Part shown: in pieces, positions 32,603 to 43,620 of the stretch
Layout: every line of letters begins with the position of its first letter
How positions within the stretch are numbered: the first letter of the stretch is position 1
Origin: Tiliqua scincoides
Lineage: Eukaryota > Chordata > Lepidosauria > Squamata > Scincidae
Reading direction: 5' to 3'
DNA length: 64,000 bases
Assembly (NCBI RefSeq): GCF_035046505.1
Contig: NC_089827.1
Span: forward strand, 63,120,856 to 63,184,855
Translations under genes and position numbers: made by a program
Notes under the pieces: model-generated
Told to the model about the DNA's origin: nothing
The model's input: only the letters and a program-made list of their open reading frames with translations
Database searches by the model: none

Positions 32603-34756
32603 GTTTACTGGAATCCCTACAAAATGTGCAAGAACGTGAAAGAGAAACATCGAAAACTCTTGAGTAACAAAGTATAAATATATGCCATATGCAAGTTTTT
32701 CCCCCACATACACAAAAGTCCACAGATGTTGCCTATATTGGCAAAACATAAAGCAAGCCATATTTTAACACAAGTGAAAATTAAGCTATTAGTGGAAACC
32801 TCAAAGAATAAGAACAACATGACTTAACACTTACATAATGGAAAAGGAGATGTTTGCCAAGATTTCATTGTAAGCACAGCTTCAAAAAAAAAGTTAGGAA
32901 CAGACGCACTGCAAGCAAACAAGATAAAGGTTAGATGCCTTTTATATTGGGAATCTGATCAAAAGTTTTCACTGACTCAGGATCACAATATCCCCGGCCA
33001 TGGTAAATTGTTCTTCCAGCTGCTAATGAAAATGCTGAATCTTTCAAACTATTGCAAACTGCAGTACCTTTTCAGTCGTCTTTGTTCCACCCCTGATTTT
33101 TCTTTTTTAAAATTCATGTGCATTCATGAAACAGGATGGCCTTTTCCACGGGGACAGGTCTATTCTGAATGCCGTGCTTCCCTCGCATACTGATTGGACA
33201 GACAGAAATAAGGGTGAAGCACTCCTTGCTTTGGAAAAGCTAATGAGAACTATATGACAGATGGGAGATTTTGGACCTAAACCACAGAGAAAATTCAATT
33301 CAGTCAAAGCTGTTGTGTTCTGAAAATAGTGCATGATGCATTTTAGCTTGCCAGCTTTTGAGCACTCCTTTTCCTCAGTACTGTGGTGGCCTCCTCAGGG
33401 CCATCCCAAGGGGGAGTTCCACGTCATATGGTGTGGGATAGGACACCCTACCCCCAAATGTGGCCCCTAAAGCAGAAGCTAACTGGCTCAGTGGACTAGG
33501 AATGGCTGCTCAGGATGGTTTTATTTAAACCTTTTAGGGAACCCAGATTCCCACAGGTGAAAGCCATTCAATCTCTTTACACACTGCTAGGAGACATGGG
33601 TCTGCTGTGTGTCTCCTTTGGGTTACACTTATAAGGGGCTTCTTCTATGGAAAAGGGGGGTTGGGAACTCCCTTTTCCTCACCTCCTTCACTGACTTGGG
33701 TTCTTTCCAGGGCCTGAGGGCCTGTCTCCACCTCACTGGAGAGGGACTCCTGTGGCTCTTCTGAGGCCGCTACTTGTGGGAAATAGTGCCAGAGCCTCTG
33801 GATAGAAAATGTTAAGGGATTTTTCCCTCTGAAGGCTTTTCTCCTTTGATAGGGGCTGGTCCTCCTTTCTCTTTCTGACTCCCTCTATCACTCATCCTTC
33901 TCTCATCCCTCCTTCTGCCTCCCCAACTCGGGGGGGGGGGGTTCCTCCAACCATCTTTCCCCTCTTCATCTCATCTGAATTCATCTTCTTGACAAGCCTA
34001 TTCCCCCTCCATTTGCTGCCTTACTTTCTCCTTCCATCTCTCTGCATTCTCCTCTCCTCCTGCTGGCCTCCTCTGTCTGTGCTTGTCTCTCCTTTTGCCC
34101 CCCCCTTGTCTGCTCTAGTCTCCCTTTCCCGACTCTTTGAAAGTTGCCCGGTGTCCTCCCATCCACTGACATCATTGTGCCACTGCTCGCTGGGCTGGAA
34201 GAACTCCCCCCAAACTCTGAGCGTGTGTGGGGCAACAGAGCCCCCAAGGATTAACAACAATTTGATACATAAAAATAGGGAGAGAGGAAGAGTTGTTACC
34301 AAAAGCATCTTCTTCTCTTTCTCTTGCTTCAGTGGATGTTCAGGTGTGGGGAGCTGTGAAGTGGAGGGGCAAATAGTCATCCCTCAAGAGCAAGCATGGC
34401 CTTCACTTTGATTTGGCTTGGTAATATCGCTAGGCAAATGCTTAACAATGCGGAATGTTCAGGATATCTATGCAGAGTGACAGCAATGCTTCTGTTCTTA
34501 CAGTGATTTGGCTTTGGGGTATCATGTAACCCAATCCAAATGCATGATGACATGCTATCACCACACTGCTTATGTGATCTTTAATTGCCTGGGATCACCT
34601 CAAGAAGAATAACCTCTCTTGTTTTGGATTGAGAGAAGAAGCATGTGGAAACAGACCACAGGCAGCACATGAGAAAGGTAAGCAAAGGAGAGAAAGCATT
34701 AGTAAACACTGCTAAAATGGCATCATTAAACACTGCTCTCTTTCAGGGCAGGAGGC
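32603..34756. other. Unannotated stretch
   Basis: No gene. Between about 33850 and 34140 it is strongly pyrimidine-rich (CTC/TCC tracts, G run at about 33931-33940). Flanking sequence shows no repeat I recognise. Confidence 0.3.
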
Positions 34757-35141
34757 AGGAGGTCTGGTCTAGACCAGGGCAGGAGGTCTGGTCTAGAGGT
34801 TAGAGCCTCCATTTGCCTGAAGATAACATCCACAAGGTCGCCAGTTTGAGGCCACCGGCACCGTGTGACCTTGAAGCAGCTGACAAGCTGAGCTGAGCTA
34901 TTTCCATCTGCTCTGAGCGTGGGAAGATTGAGGCCAGAATGTGAAACCAGATCAGAAAGAACCATCTGTATTTGTTGTGGCTCTTAAAAGATAGAGCCTT
35001 CTTTCAATTGTAAAAATCCCTCCGGGGATTTAAATTAGCCTGCCTATGTAAACCGCCTTGAATAAAGTCTTGAATAAAGACCAAGAAAGGCGGTATATAA
35101 ATACCTGTACTATTGTTATTGTTGTTGTTATTGTTATTTCC
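34757..35141 (+). mobile_element. tRNA-derived SINE (type S1), copy 2
   Basis: It is collinear with 12160-12503: GTCTAGAGGTTAGAGCCTCC, AAGGTCGCCAGTTTGAGGCC, GAAGCAGCTGACAAGCTGAG, AACCGCCTTGAATAAAG and AAAGGCGGTATATAAATACC. Its first ~25 bp (GCAGGAGGTCTGGTCTAGA) occur twice in a row at the 5' edge. The tail ends in TTG/TTA units. Confidence 0.8.
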
Positions 35142-35535
35142 ATTCCATCGTAGATGTCTGTCCATATCACTGCTGGTATGACAGGTGAAAGGGTTACCAC
35201 CCACCTAGGCTCAGGACTTAGAAGGACCAGGTGAGTGTTAGAAATAAGTAGGTCTAGGAGCTTAGCTTTGTTTTAGCATTGTGTGTGTGTGTGATGTATT
35301 TATTTTCTCAAGTAATGCCTCTCATGTACTTCTATTCTTTAAATTAATCCTGATATACTTGCACATCACCAGCTGCCAATTTACAACAGCGGGACGGTGT
35401 CCCACTGCCATAGATCAGATAATAGGATTGGACTGGAGAAGTGTGAATGACTTGTGGCTCCTCTGTAGCATGCAAAATGGAGAGCTGAGCATCTTTTCTT
35501 GTCATGAGATGCGTATGCTCCAGATCCAGGGATCA
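35142..35535. other. Unannotated stretch
   Basis: No feature recognised apart from a short GT run at 35280-35293. Confidence 0.3.
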
Positions 35536-35543
35536 TGTTATTT

Positions 35544-35771
35544 CAGCCATTTTCAACCACTGTGCCATGGCACTCTGGTGTGCCGCGAATGGTCTCCAGG
35601 AGTGCTGCAGGTCTTTGGGGGAGGGTCATTTATTGGTAGGGCCATTGGGGGATGTGAGACCCTGCTGTCAGTATAATGTGCCTTGTCAATTTTCAAAAGA
35701 CTGATGGTGTGCCTTGACAATTTTAATACCTTGTCAGTGTGCCATGAAACAAAAAAGGTTGAAAATCACTG
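35544..35771. mobile_element. hAT-like element (family D), perfect 8-bp duplication
   Basis: Ends CAGCCATTTTCAACCACTG and AAAGGTTGAAAATCACTG are inverted repeats. Flanks TGTTATTT at 35536-35543 and 35772-35779 are identical. The interior carries the GGTGTGCC / GTGTGCCATG phrases of the family and no coding frame. Confidence 0.9.
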
Positions 35772-35779
35772 TGTTATTT

Positions 35780-36554
35780 GTTACAGAATAAGTATAAAGG
35801 TGGAGGCCTAAGACCCTTGCACTTCCTTTTAGTCTGGTCTCCCTGTACTTGTGAAGCTCACCTCGGTATGAGGTGGCTTCTTAAGCATCTGAGTTTGAAA
35901 TCTCTTGCAGGGCTCCATTTAATTACCTACTGTTTGGGTGGACGAGCCAGTCTATCCCTGCCAGACTCTTTGAAGAGCTATATCCTAGCATAGTGTTGGT
36001 GCTCCCTGTTCAGTAGTCACAGGAGAACGGCACACACATATTGCAAATGGCTAAAACAGACCATTTATCTCCATGGTCACCACCCCTTACTTTTGCAAGC
36101 AATCAATTCACAACCCCAAGGGAAAAGCTTCCCCCCCCCCCTTAGATTGGTTACTCAGATCCAGCTCTCCCTTCCTCATGTATAGAATTGTGGAGAACTC
36201 CACTTAACAAAAAAAAAAGGCAGTATACTAAAGATGAGAAACTTCGGAAGGATCTGAGCAAAAATCTGTACTGTGAGGGCACTGAATTCATTTCAAGAAA
36301 TGCCATCATTACACTTCAGCTACAACCAAACTTTAAAAGGCCAATTCCATTTCCGTAACTGGAATCAGGCACACGGCATCCCTTTGTTGTCCAGCAGGAA
36401 ATGAGCAGTTCTGTTCTAATTGGTACTGCTGTGCTTGAATTGGGCCATTTCAAACTCTGTTTATCTCCTGCGCTGCCCTTAATGACAGCCAGAACTTTGC
36501 AAATCTCCTTGGTGACCAGTATTCAGTTTATAAGCTGTCTGATTAGGAATTGTC

Positions 36555-36556
<2 letters not shown>
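35780..36556. other. Repeat-poor stretch, possible conserved noncoding DNA
   Basis: From about 36220 to 36550 the sequence is free of recognisable repeats and has a balanced composition. It is bounded by a GT microsatellite. No coding frame. Conservation cannot be judged without an alignment. Confidence 0.25.

Positions 36557-36606
<50 letters not shown>
36557..36606 (+). repeat. (GT)n microsatellite
   Basis: Twenty-five uninterrupted GT units. Confidence 0.98.
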
Positions 36607-36608
<2 letters not shown>

Positions 36609-38582
36609 GGAAAATATGTCAAAATCACTCTCCACATTCTGCTAAACAGAACCTGCTTTGCTAACAGGGTTTTAGAGGTGATGTCAGAAATGGTCAAAAA
36701 TTTGAGCTGCATTCTTTGAATAATTTATGGTGCATAGGGCCAAACTGTGTGGTAAATGTGTGGCTCCTTTAAAAAAGTAAGTGGAGGGGGGAGTTAAAGC
36801 AAACAATGATCTCTCCAATTTGCCTAGCACTTAGCCCCCCCTTACAGTCATGATGACATCTCCCTTGTATGCTATTTATATTTCCATTGAGAGCCATTAG
36901 AAACTCTTGGTTTTACCATAAATAGCACATGGAGTGGGGTGCATTATTTATTGGTGCATCTAGTGGTATATGTTCTTTGGCCTTTGGATGTATATAATCT
37001 GCTATCACTTAAACCAAACAACTACCTTAGCGCACCTGCGAAATCTCTAGGGGCTGGGGCAGTTGCTTTGGACTGTTGGACAAGCTATGGGGAAGAGCCT
37101 CTTGTATGTGCAAAGTACTGGCACCCACCCCATAGCTGGGTTTGTGATAGTCAGCTTCTGCCTGATTTTCAGCAAAGCAGGCAAGTTAGCAAGCTGGCAA
37201 TGAGCATTTGTTCAGCTTGGAGCCTCCTTGCTCTGCTTGCTTCTCCCACCCCCCAGTCAAACATTCTTGGCAGCAACACACAGTGACATGCTCTGCAAAG
37301 TGCAACATTTTGTCAGTGTCCGCCATAAAGCAAACTTCAGGGGTCAGTTGTGTGGACGGTCAGAGGAGCACAGCCCCTCAGCAGTGCCAGATTCAACTTC
37401 ATAGGCACTCGGTGTACTCTCAGATGAGGTTTGGTAGTTTCTTGCACTTTTGGACCATCCCATTCATTTCATTGGGTAGGGCTGCTCTGTGTTTGCAAGG
37501 AACATATGCACTGAACTACCACTTCTGTGGAAATTAATGGGGACGTCTGGGGAACCTCCATTTTTGGAGCTCTGTGCTCCCAGAAAATGCCAAAATGTTC
37601 ATCTAACATTTAGATGAACTGAGGGAGAAGAGTTCCTTCATGACAACATTCTCTTAGGAAGGGTTTTCAAACACAAAAGGTTTACTAGCAAGAATGGCCG
37701 GTAAGGTGTTGATGATCTTAATCTAGCTCTTTCCATAGTAAATTGATTCCTTTTACGAAGTACTATAATTTTTTTTTTTGGTGGACGCAGGAGGATTAAC
37801 TTCAGACAGCTCGTCCCATTAACATGCATTCCACCTGGACCCCTTTTCTGTTGAATTAAGATGCAGAGGTTCTCAGCTTGAAGGAAGAAAGGAGCTGTTG
37901 TCAGTGAATTCAAATTAGACCAGTTAGCTATACAATGAACCTGTCACTGTTTGCTACAAAACAGAGGTCATTTATCAAGCACATTCCATAATTCCCTTTT
38001 GTTGGGATTATTAAATCTTCTGTGAAATGGAACTTCCCAATACCTGCAGAAGCCTTTCTCCTCGTAGTCTACCTCCTAGTAGATATAGATTTCCTTCTGT
38101 CATTCCCGGTGCTTCCTTTGCAAGGCTGCTCCTGAAAGCATTCATTTAGTGAAATGCTTCACTACTTTGCTTTCTGAACATGTACTCAAAGACCTTCGGT
38201 GTGAGCCGAAGGGAATTCACAGAGGGTATCTATCCAAGGAGGTTTAAAGACGTTTTAGCAGGAATGTAACATTTTAATCAGTCGGGGGCACTCTGCATGC
38301 AAATAAATCAGTGTGCAGTGATAGAAGGCTAGGTATATATGTTAATAAAGCAAAATAATTATAATTGAAAGTAATACCATCAAGAGGCTTACAATAAGCA
38401 TTTTCACCTTATTAAATAGTAAAGAAGTAATCATCCAGTTCTCAATAACATGATAATGAGGATCCAATTTAATCAGGGGCTTGAATTAGTGTTACGATAT
38501 TAAGGGTCTCTGCTTCTGGAATATGTCACTGTTTAATGCTTATGTAATGATAGTGGCATAGAACTTATTATTCTTACTATTG
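36607..38582. other. Repeat-poor stretch, possible conserved noncoding DNA
   Basis: No gene. About 38255-38575 is AT-rich, unique-looking and contains the POU octamer ATGCAAAT (38298-38305) and several TTAAT-like motifs. This texture is common for developmental enhancers in gene deserts, but that is inference only. Confidence 0.3.
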
Positions 38583-39048
38583 GCCCAGCCGTATCCAACT
38601 TCTGCTGCATTCCATGGGGGCATTTTGGCTGCTGGAGGTCTCCTTGGGGTAACACCAGCATCCCCTATGGGTCAACTTGGACCTTGCACCAGGTTGGTCA
38701 CTAGCGCAAGTCCAAGTTGATCCATGCAGTTGGATCAGGCCTGGGAAGTGGGTTGGAATTTGGTATGCGCCACCGCTGATCCTGCCCCCCCCGGCCTGAT
38801 TCGCCTTCCTCCCCACCCCATTCTGCCCAACACACCCTATTAAAACCCCTCCCTGCCTCCCACCATCCCCCTGTGCTGGTTCACCTCCTCCAGTGGGTCT
38901 CCATAGATACACTCGCACATGGGGGAAGGAAGCTCTGGTCTTCCTGCTGGTGTTCCATCAGAATGCACTTTATGGCTGCTTTACAGCAGCCAGCGCTGGT
39001 GAAACACATGTTCTGATGACGTGGCAGTCCAGTAGGATTGGGCTGCCC
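38583..39048. mobile_element. DNA-transposon-like element (family E), long form
   Basis: Starts GCCCAGCCGTATCCAAC and ends TAGGATTGGGCTGCCC as inverted repeats. The interior has GGATCAGGCCTGGGAAGTGG and GCTGCTTTACAGCAGCCAG, both of which also occur in the split copy at 56.9/62.1 kb. About 466 bp with no transposase frame. Confidence 0.65.
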
Positions 39049-40149
39049 GAAAAGTAACCTAATGCGCAAAGATCCATAATGTATAAATCTCAGTGTTTGG
39101 ATGCCGGTCTTCTTTTCCCTTTTTTTCTTGTATGGGAGTTTGTAGGAGGAAGTCCTATTTCTCTGTAGGGAAGGATTTCTGCTGACAAAACCCACCACAG
39201 GTCAGAGAACAGTGGAGAGTTGTCAGAGAGGCCGGCCTGCAGGTTGAAAAGGTAGAGAACTCACCAGGTGCTGCCACTCTCATTCATTTAGCTAAATCGT
39301 TCATTTTGTGGAAGCAGTTATCAGTGGATTGTGCCCTTGATCCAGGGGGAAACCTGGTGGCAGAATGAAAATTGAAGAAAGTAAGACAAAGCTCTGCCCT
39401 GTTGAAATCTCTGCAACTAGAATGTGCCTAACTTTCTCTGGATAGTCGCCCTACTTTGAAAGGTATATTCCTGCGAAGAAAGTCATTAAAAAGCTATATG
39501 GCAATTCCTGTGTTAGCATGTGGGTGATGATGATGCCTTTATAGCTTCCTTGCCATTTTGCAGTTCTGGTGTATTTATAATAACAACCCAGTCATTATAT
39601 TTTGCATAGAATGGTTTTATTTTTCCCTTTGTGCCGTTGGCTCCATATGTCTGCTGCAGGTTGAAACAAAAACCTTTTCGGAGCTGAGCTTCCTAATCTC
39701 CTGCATCACATTAAGAAGCAAGAATTTGGCATCCAAAGGCCATGCTGCCTTTATGTCTTCTTGATGACACTCATTTAAGAGCCATTAAAATGCAAATACA
39801 ACTATGATTTTTTGATCACAAAATTAACATTAACAGTTGGATGATTGATTAAAGGTCATGGCAACTGTATCACTTAATTTCTTACATAATTGTGTTCGGT
39901 TTTCTGCAGATTGTTTAAAATTTGGAATTAATTTTATCTGTTGCGGAATACTGACAGGTTCAGTAATTGGTGGTGGTTTGCCTTTACTGCTTGTGCATTG
40001 CTGTCTTTCAAAGAAGGCAACAAAAATATGGATAACAATTCAGAACTGCTACCCTGTCGCTCATTGGAATACCTACTGCAAAGGTATTGCTGATCTGGAA
40101 AGGACTGGAATAGATGCGTTGGCCGAGGGTGTCATAAATGTACAATAAA
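39049..40149. other. Repeat-poor stretch, possible conserved noncoding DNA
   Basis: About 39690-39900 is unique-looking and contains ATGCAAAT (39790-39797), GATTGATTAAAGGTCATGG and several AT-rich motifs. No gene recognised. Confidence 0.3.
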
Positions 40150-40603
40150 GCACATTTGCGGCACCCGCAGAGTAGGCTGCACTGGTGGGGAGGCCTGCGT
40201 CACCCCACCGATGCTGCATTCTGAGCACCTGACCACTGGCGCAGGCAGGTAAGAGGTCGAGCAGCAAAGGACCGTAGGGAGGGTGGCAGGGAGGAGGTGT
40301 TTCTGGGTTGGGGAGGATGGAATGGGGAAGATCAGGCCTGGGAGGGTATGAGATTGGCAGAGTGCCCTATCCTTGCCCCCTTCCTCGGCCAGGCAGCCTT
40401 CCACAGGGCTGATCATACTTAGGCCAGCTAAATAGCTGGTGGAGATCTGGGCAGCCCCAAAGGGCAGGCTGGGGTGTTAATCGGGTTAAGGGGAAAATAT
40501 CCCCTTACTCCAAGGAGACCTCTAGCCACCTCCTAACCTGTGCTGGATTCGGTGCAGGCCATGCAGCCTGGCTGTGCCAGCGCAGGTTAGGATTGGGCTG
40601 CCC
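40150..40603. mobile_element. DNA-transposon-like element (family E)
   Basis: The right end CGCAGGTTAGGATTGGGCTG matches the family terminus. Inside are GATCAGGCCTGGGAGGG, GGAGATCTGGGCAGCC and the palindrome TAAGGGGAAAATATCCCCTT. The left boundary is approximate. Confidence 0.6.
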
Positions 40604-40950
40604 ATGTGATTTATAGGAGATGATAAAATGACCAAGTTTCATTGCTTAGCTGGTTTGTTCAAGGTGCACTCTTTCCTTCAACTCATGGCTAGCTGCAGTT
40701 CAGGTGTTTCATGGACTGAATGGACTGCCTCAAACAGTGCTTGGCACATATACATTGGAAGACATAATTTGGGAGGTGTCCATCTCTTTCTTGCCCACTC
40801 CTCTCGAGAGCCTCTTTGCCTTCTGGTCTCAAAGCCAGAACTCGTGAAGGAACTAGGCATTAGTGGCCACCTGTGCTGTGCTCTGCCACAGTTCTGGGTG
40901 TAGCCTCTCCTTTCTGCTAGGAGCATGAGACCAAAGAGGCAGCCCTGGCG

Positions 40951-41025
40951 TTGCATCACTGTGGCTGTCTCTAGTCCAAGTGCTCTCTGTCATGTTGGAG
41001 AGAAGGAGGACAACCGGGAGCAGCA
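40951..41025 (+). repeat. Left arm of a 75-bp inverted repeat
   Basis: TTGCATCACTGTGGCTGTCT through GACAACCGGGAGCAGCA is the reverse complement of 41328-41402 with about two mismatches. The arms are separated by 302 bp. Similarity stops sharply at both arm edges. Confidence 0.9.
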
Positions 41026-41327
41026 GCCACAGTGGACTGACAGTGAGTGGAGGCCAGTAAAGTGGTTTGCTAGTTTGGATATCTGACTGACTCTGTGGGG
41101 CAATCAAGAAAGGAAAGGAATTCTGCTCTTTCTGTGTCCCCTGCTACTAGTGCCTTGTGCAGCACTGTGCAAGTGTGTCATTCCCCACTGGCTAGTCACC
41201 CACAGTGATGTCAGCAGCTTGTGCCCATGAAAGGGGTGACTGTCTGGCTACACAACAACCTGCACATGCACAGTGTGGACTGAGGTCCTCCTTGCCTCCT
41301 GTTACCTTCCCAAGGCTGGAGAATCCT

Positions 41328-41402
41328 TGCTGCTTCCGGTTGTCCTCCTTCTCTCCAACATGACGGAGAGCACTTGGACTAGAGACAGCCACAGTGATGC
41401 AA
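41328..41402 (-). repeat. Right arm of the 75-bp inverted repeat
   Basis: TGCTGCTTCCGGTTGTCC through AGCCACAGTGATGCAA. See the left arm at 40951-41025. The arms contain no known transposon end that I recognise. Confidence 0.9.
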
Positions 41403-43489
41403 TCACTTATCAGTGGTCCCAACTGGCTTCATTTACCATTGCTACCAAAGCAGAGAGGTGTGCTGTGGCTGGTGGCAGTCTTTGGATTGGCAGTACTCCA
41501 CCAGAGTACACAGAGTAAGTGAGCAACTACTACAACGGCAGACTGCGTGGTATGCTGGCAGATGTTGGGATCCACCATTGTACAGCGCAGACTGGTTTGG
41601 CTCATAAGTCTGTCTTAAATTGAAATGGTTGCTTACTCCTAATTTGTGTTGATGAAGTTTCTCTAGAACATGTGCAAAACTCACAGCTGATTCTTTTGAG
41701 TAACAGAAAATAATATCTCCTTATCCCAAGTACCAGAGTGTCAAGAATAACGTGGGCCTGGTTCATTAGTGAATTTTCTATTTCTCTGATAGAACATATT
41801 TGTACAGTTCATTTCAACTCTGCAGCTCCATAAGAGCTTGAGATAGATTATAATAATTAGATGGTAGATGTCTTAACTTTCCTTTTCCACCTTGATTTGC
41901 CATGATGGCTTCCTAGTAATATCTATGTTCCACAAACATCTACCATATAATTGTTTTCCTGATGTCTGAAACATCCACTGAAGTGACTGAACATTACGGA
42001 AAGAGCTTCCATTCATTGCCCTAATGGTTCAAAGTACGATAACCATGGCATCTGGTCAATTACGCTTAAGGGGTTTTAGAGAGGTACGCTGCTCAAGTGG
42101 GTATTTCCAAACAGCCAGATTGGTTGATGTATTTTTTTTTCCCCTTTGTAAGATGCATCATCACAGAACCCAGGGGCAGCATAATTGCTGGTGGAAAAGC
42201 TGACTTTCCAGTCTTTTTGTGCTTATAGGTCCAGATTCCTGTTTTAGTTGGCAGGCTAAAAGTATATCTAGCAGTAGGGATAGGATTTGAAGCTTTATCC
42301 CGGCATAATAGAACACTGTTTTTAACAGGGCCATGTATGGAAGTCTCTTTATAGCTTCTTCTCTGTTTGTTCTTTCAGCCTTTTGAGTACCCCCAATTTC
42401 CTTCATGATTACCAATTCTCTGCTAAAAGTCTGATTCTTCCCCATACTAACCTGCCTTTTAAGGTCTTCCAGAGAGGCTCTGCTCAGCTCTCTGTGAAGC
42501 ACGTGAGACAAACAAAGGAGCAAAATTTATGCCCTAGCAGAAAGGCCTGACGAACACAAATATTTGTTGATGTTTGAAATAAACTTGGGGATTGTGTGAT
42601 CGTATGATGTACATGTCAAAGAAGGATTTTCCATTTAGGATTGTTTGGCAGGGGTGTTTTACGTTCAAGCTTTCAAGATTTAGTAGCCAAATAATGGTAT
42701 TTAAGTCAATGTGCAAATCACTTCATAGTCTGCTGCTTCTATTAACTGCTATTTATAATTGTGCTAGTTGGGGCAAATCTATGCAGTCTCATTTATGCAG
42801 ACTAAAGATAACAAAAAAGTGACACAAACAGCCTAAGTGACGGGTCTACAAGTAGATCATTAGCACTGCTTGATCTGTCTATGACATCTGCCGTAATATC
42901 TGCCTCAGATCCTGAAATTTGATGAGATATTATTTTCCAAGATTAAAACCTTGCTTTATAATGCACTGATCTCCATAGTAATTTCTGGGTTCCGCATGTG
43001 TGATTTTGCTGCTGAAAACAGAACTATAACAGTTTATGACTTTGCTCACTGGTAAGAAAACAGGGAAACTTCTCTCCACTTGGGGGCACTGCGTCCTTAG
43101 TCTAACACTAAATATAGGACCTTTGCATGGAACCCTGGGATTCTTTCTAACATTACAACTTGAAAACCCTATTCTAACACACACACATGCACAAAACTAA
43201 AACTATCTTGATGGAATAATATGCCATCTCCACTTCCAATTTCCTACTCACCAAGGGAGAAATCCTATTATAAGTTACAACACAAAATAGTTGGAGATTC
43301 TTTACATCTAAAGATACTGGGATGCTGGAACGATGCCAAATCTGAGTTAGGAATTAGCTCATTGATCTTAGCAGACAATTTTTTTGGTCTGATTTGTTGG
43401 TTGAGAGGTATGAGTTGTACTTACGGTAGGAGAAGTCCTGGGGTCAAACCCTGCTCAGGAAGATAGAACAATTGTACCTCGAATGGGTT
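41403..43489. other. Unannotated stretch
   Basis: No gene. Around 42590-42830 a plus-strand frame reads LTAIYNCASWGKSMQSHL, faintly like the tail of a LINE reverse transcriptase, but no RT motif is present. Confidence 0.3.
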
Positions 43490-43620
43490 ATGATTCAGAG
43501 GTTCCATCTTTCATGGAGAAGATCCCAGGAGCAATCATTGGCATCTTCAGGTGGGTCTGAGAAAGAGCCCTGTCTGAAACCCTTGAGAGATGCTGCCAGT
43601 CAATATGGAGACAATTAGAT
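43490..43620 (+). mobile_element. Degenerate tRNA-derived SINE (ACA-like)
   Basis: CAGAGGTTCCATCTTTCATG, GAAGATCCCAGGAGCAATC, GGCATCTTCAGGTGGGTCTG, GCCCTGTCTGAAACCCTTGA and GATGCTGCCAGTCAATATGG follow, in order, a tRNA-related reptile SINE that I remember as ACA-type. It is strongly diverged and the tail is missing. Confidence 0.5.

Noticed and set aside
42590-42830. LINE reverse-transcriptase tail
   Set aside because: Only one weak phrase (NCASWGKS) is visible, with no RT motif or 3' end.
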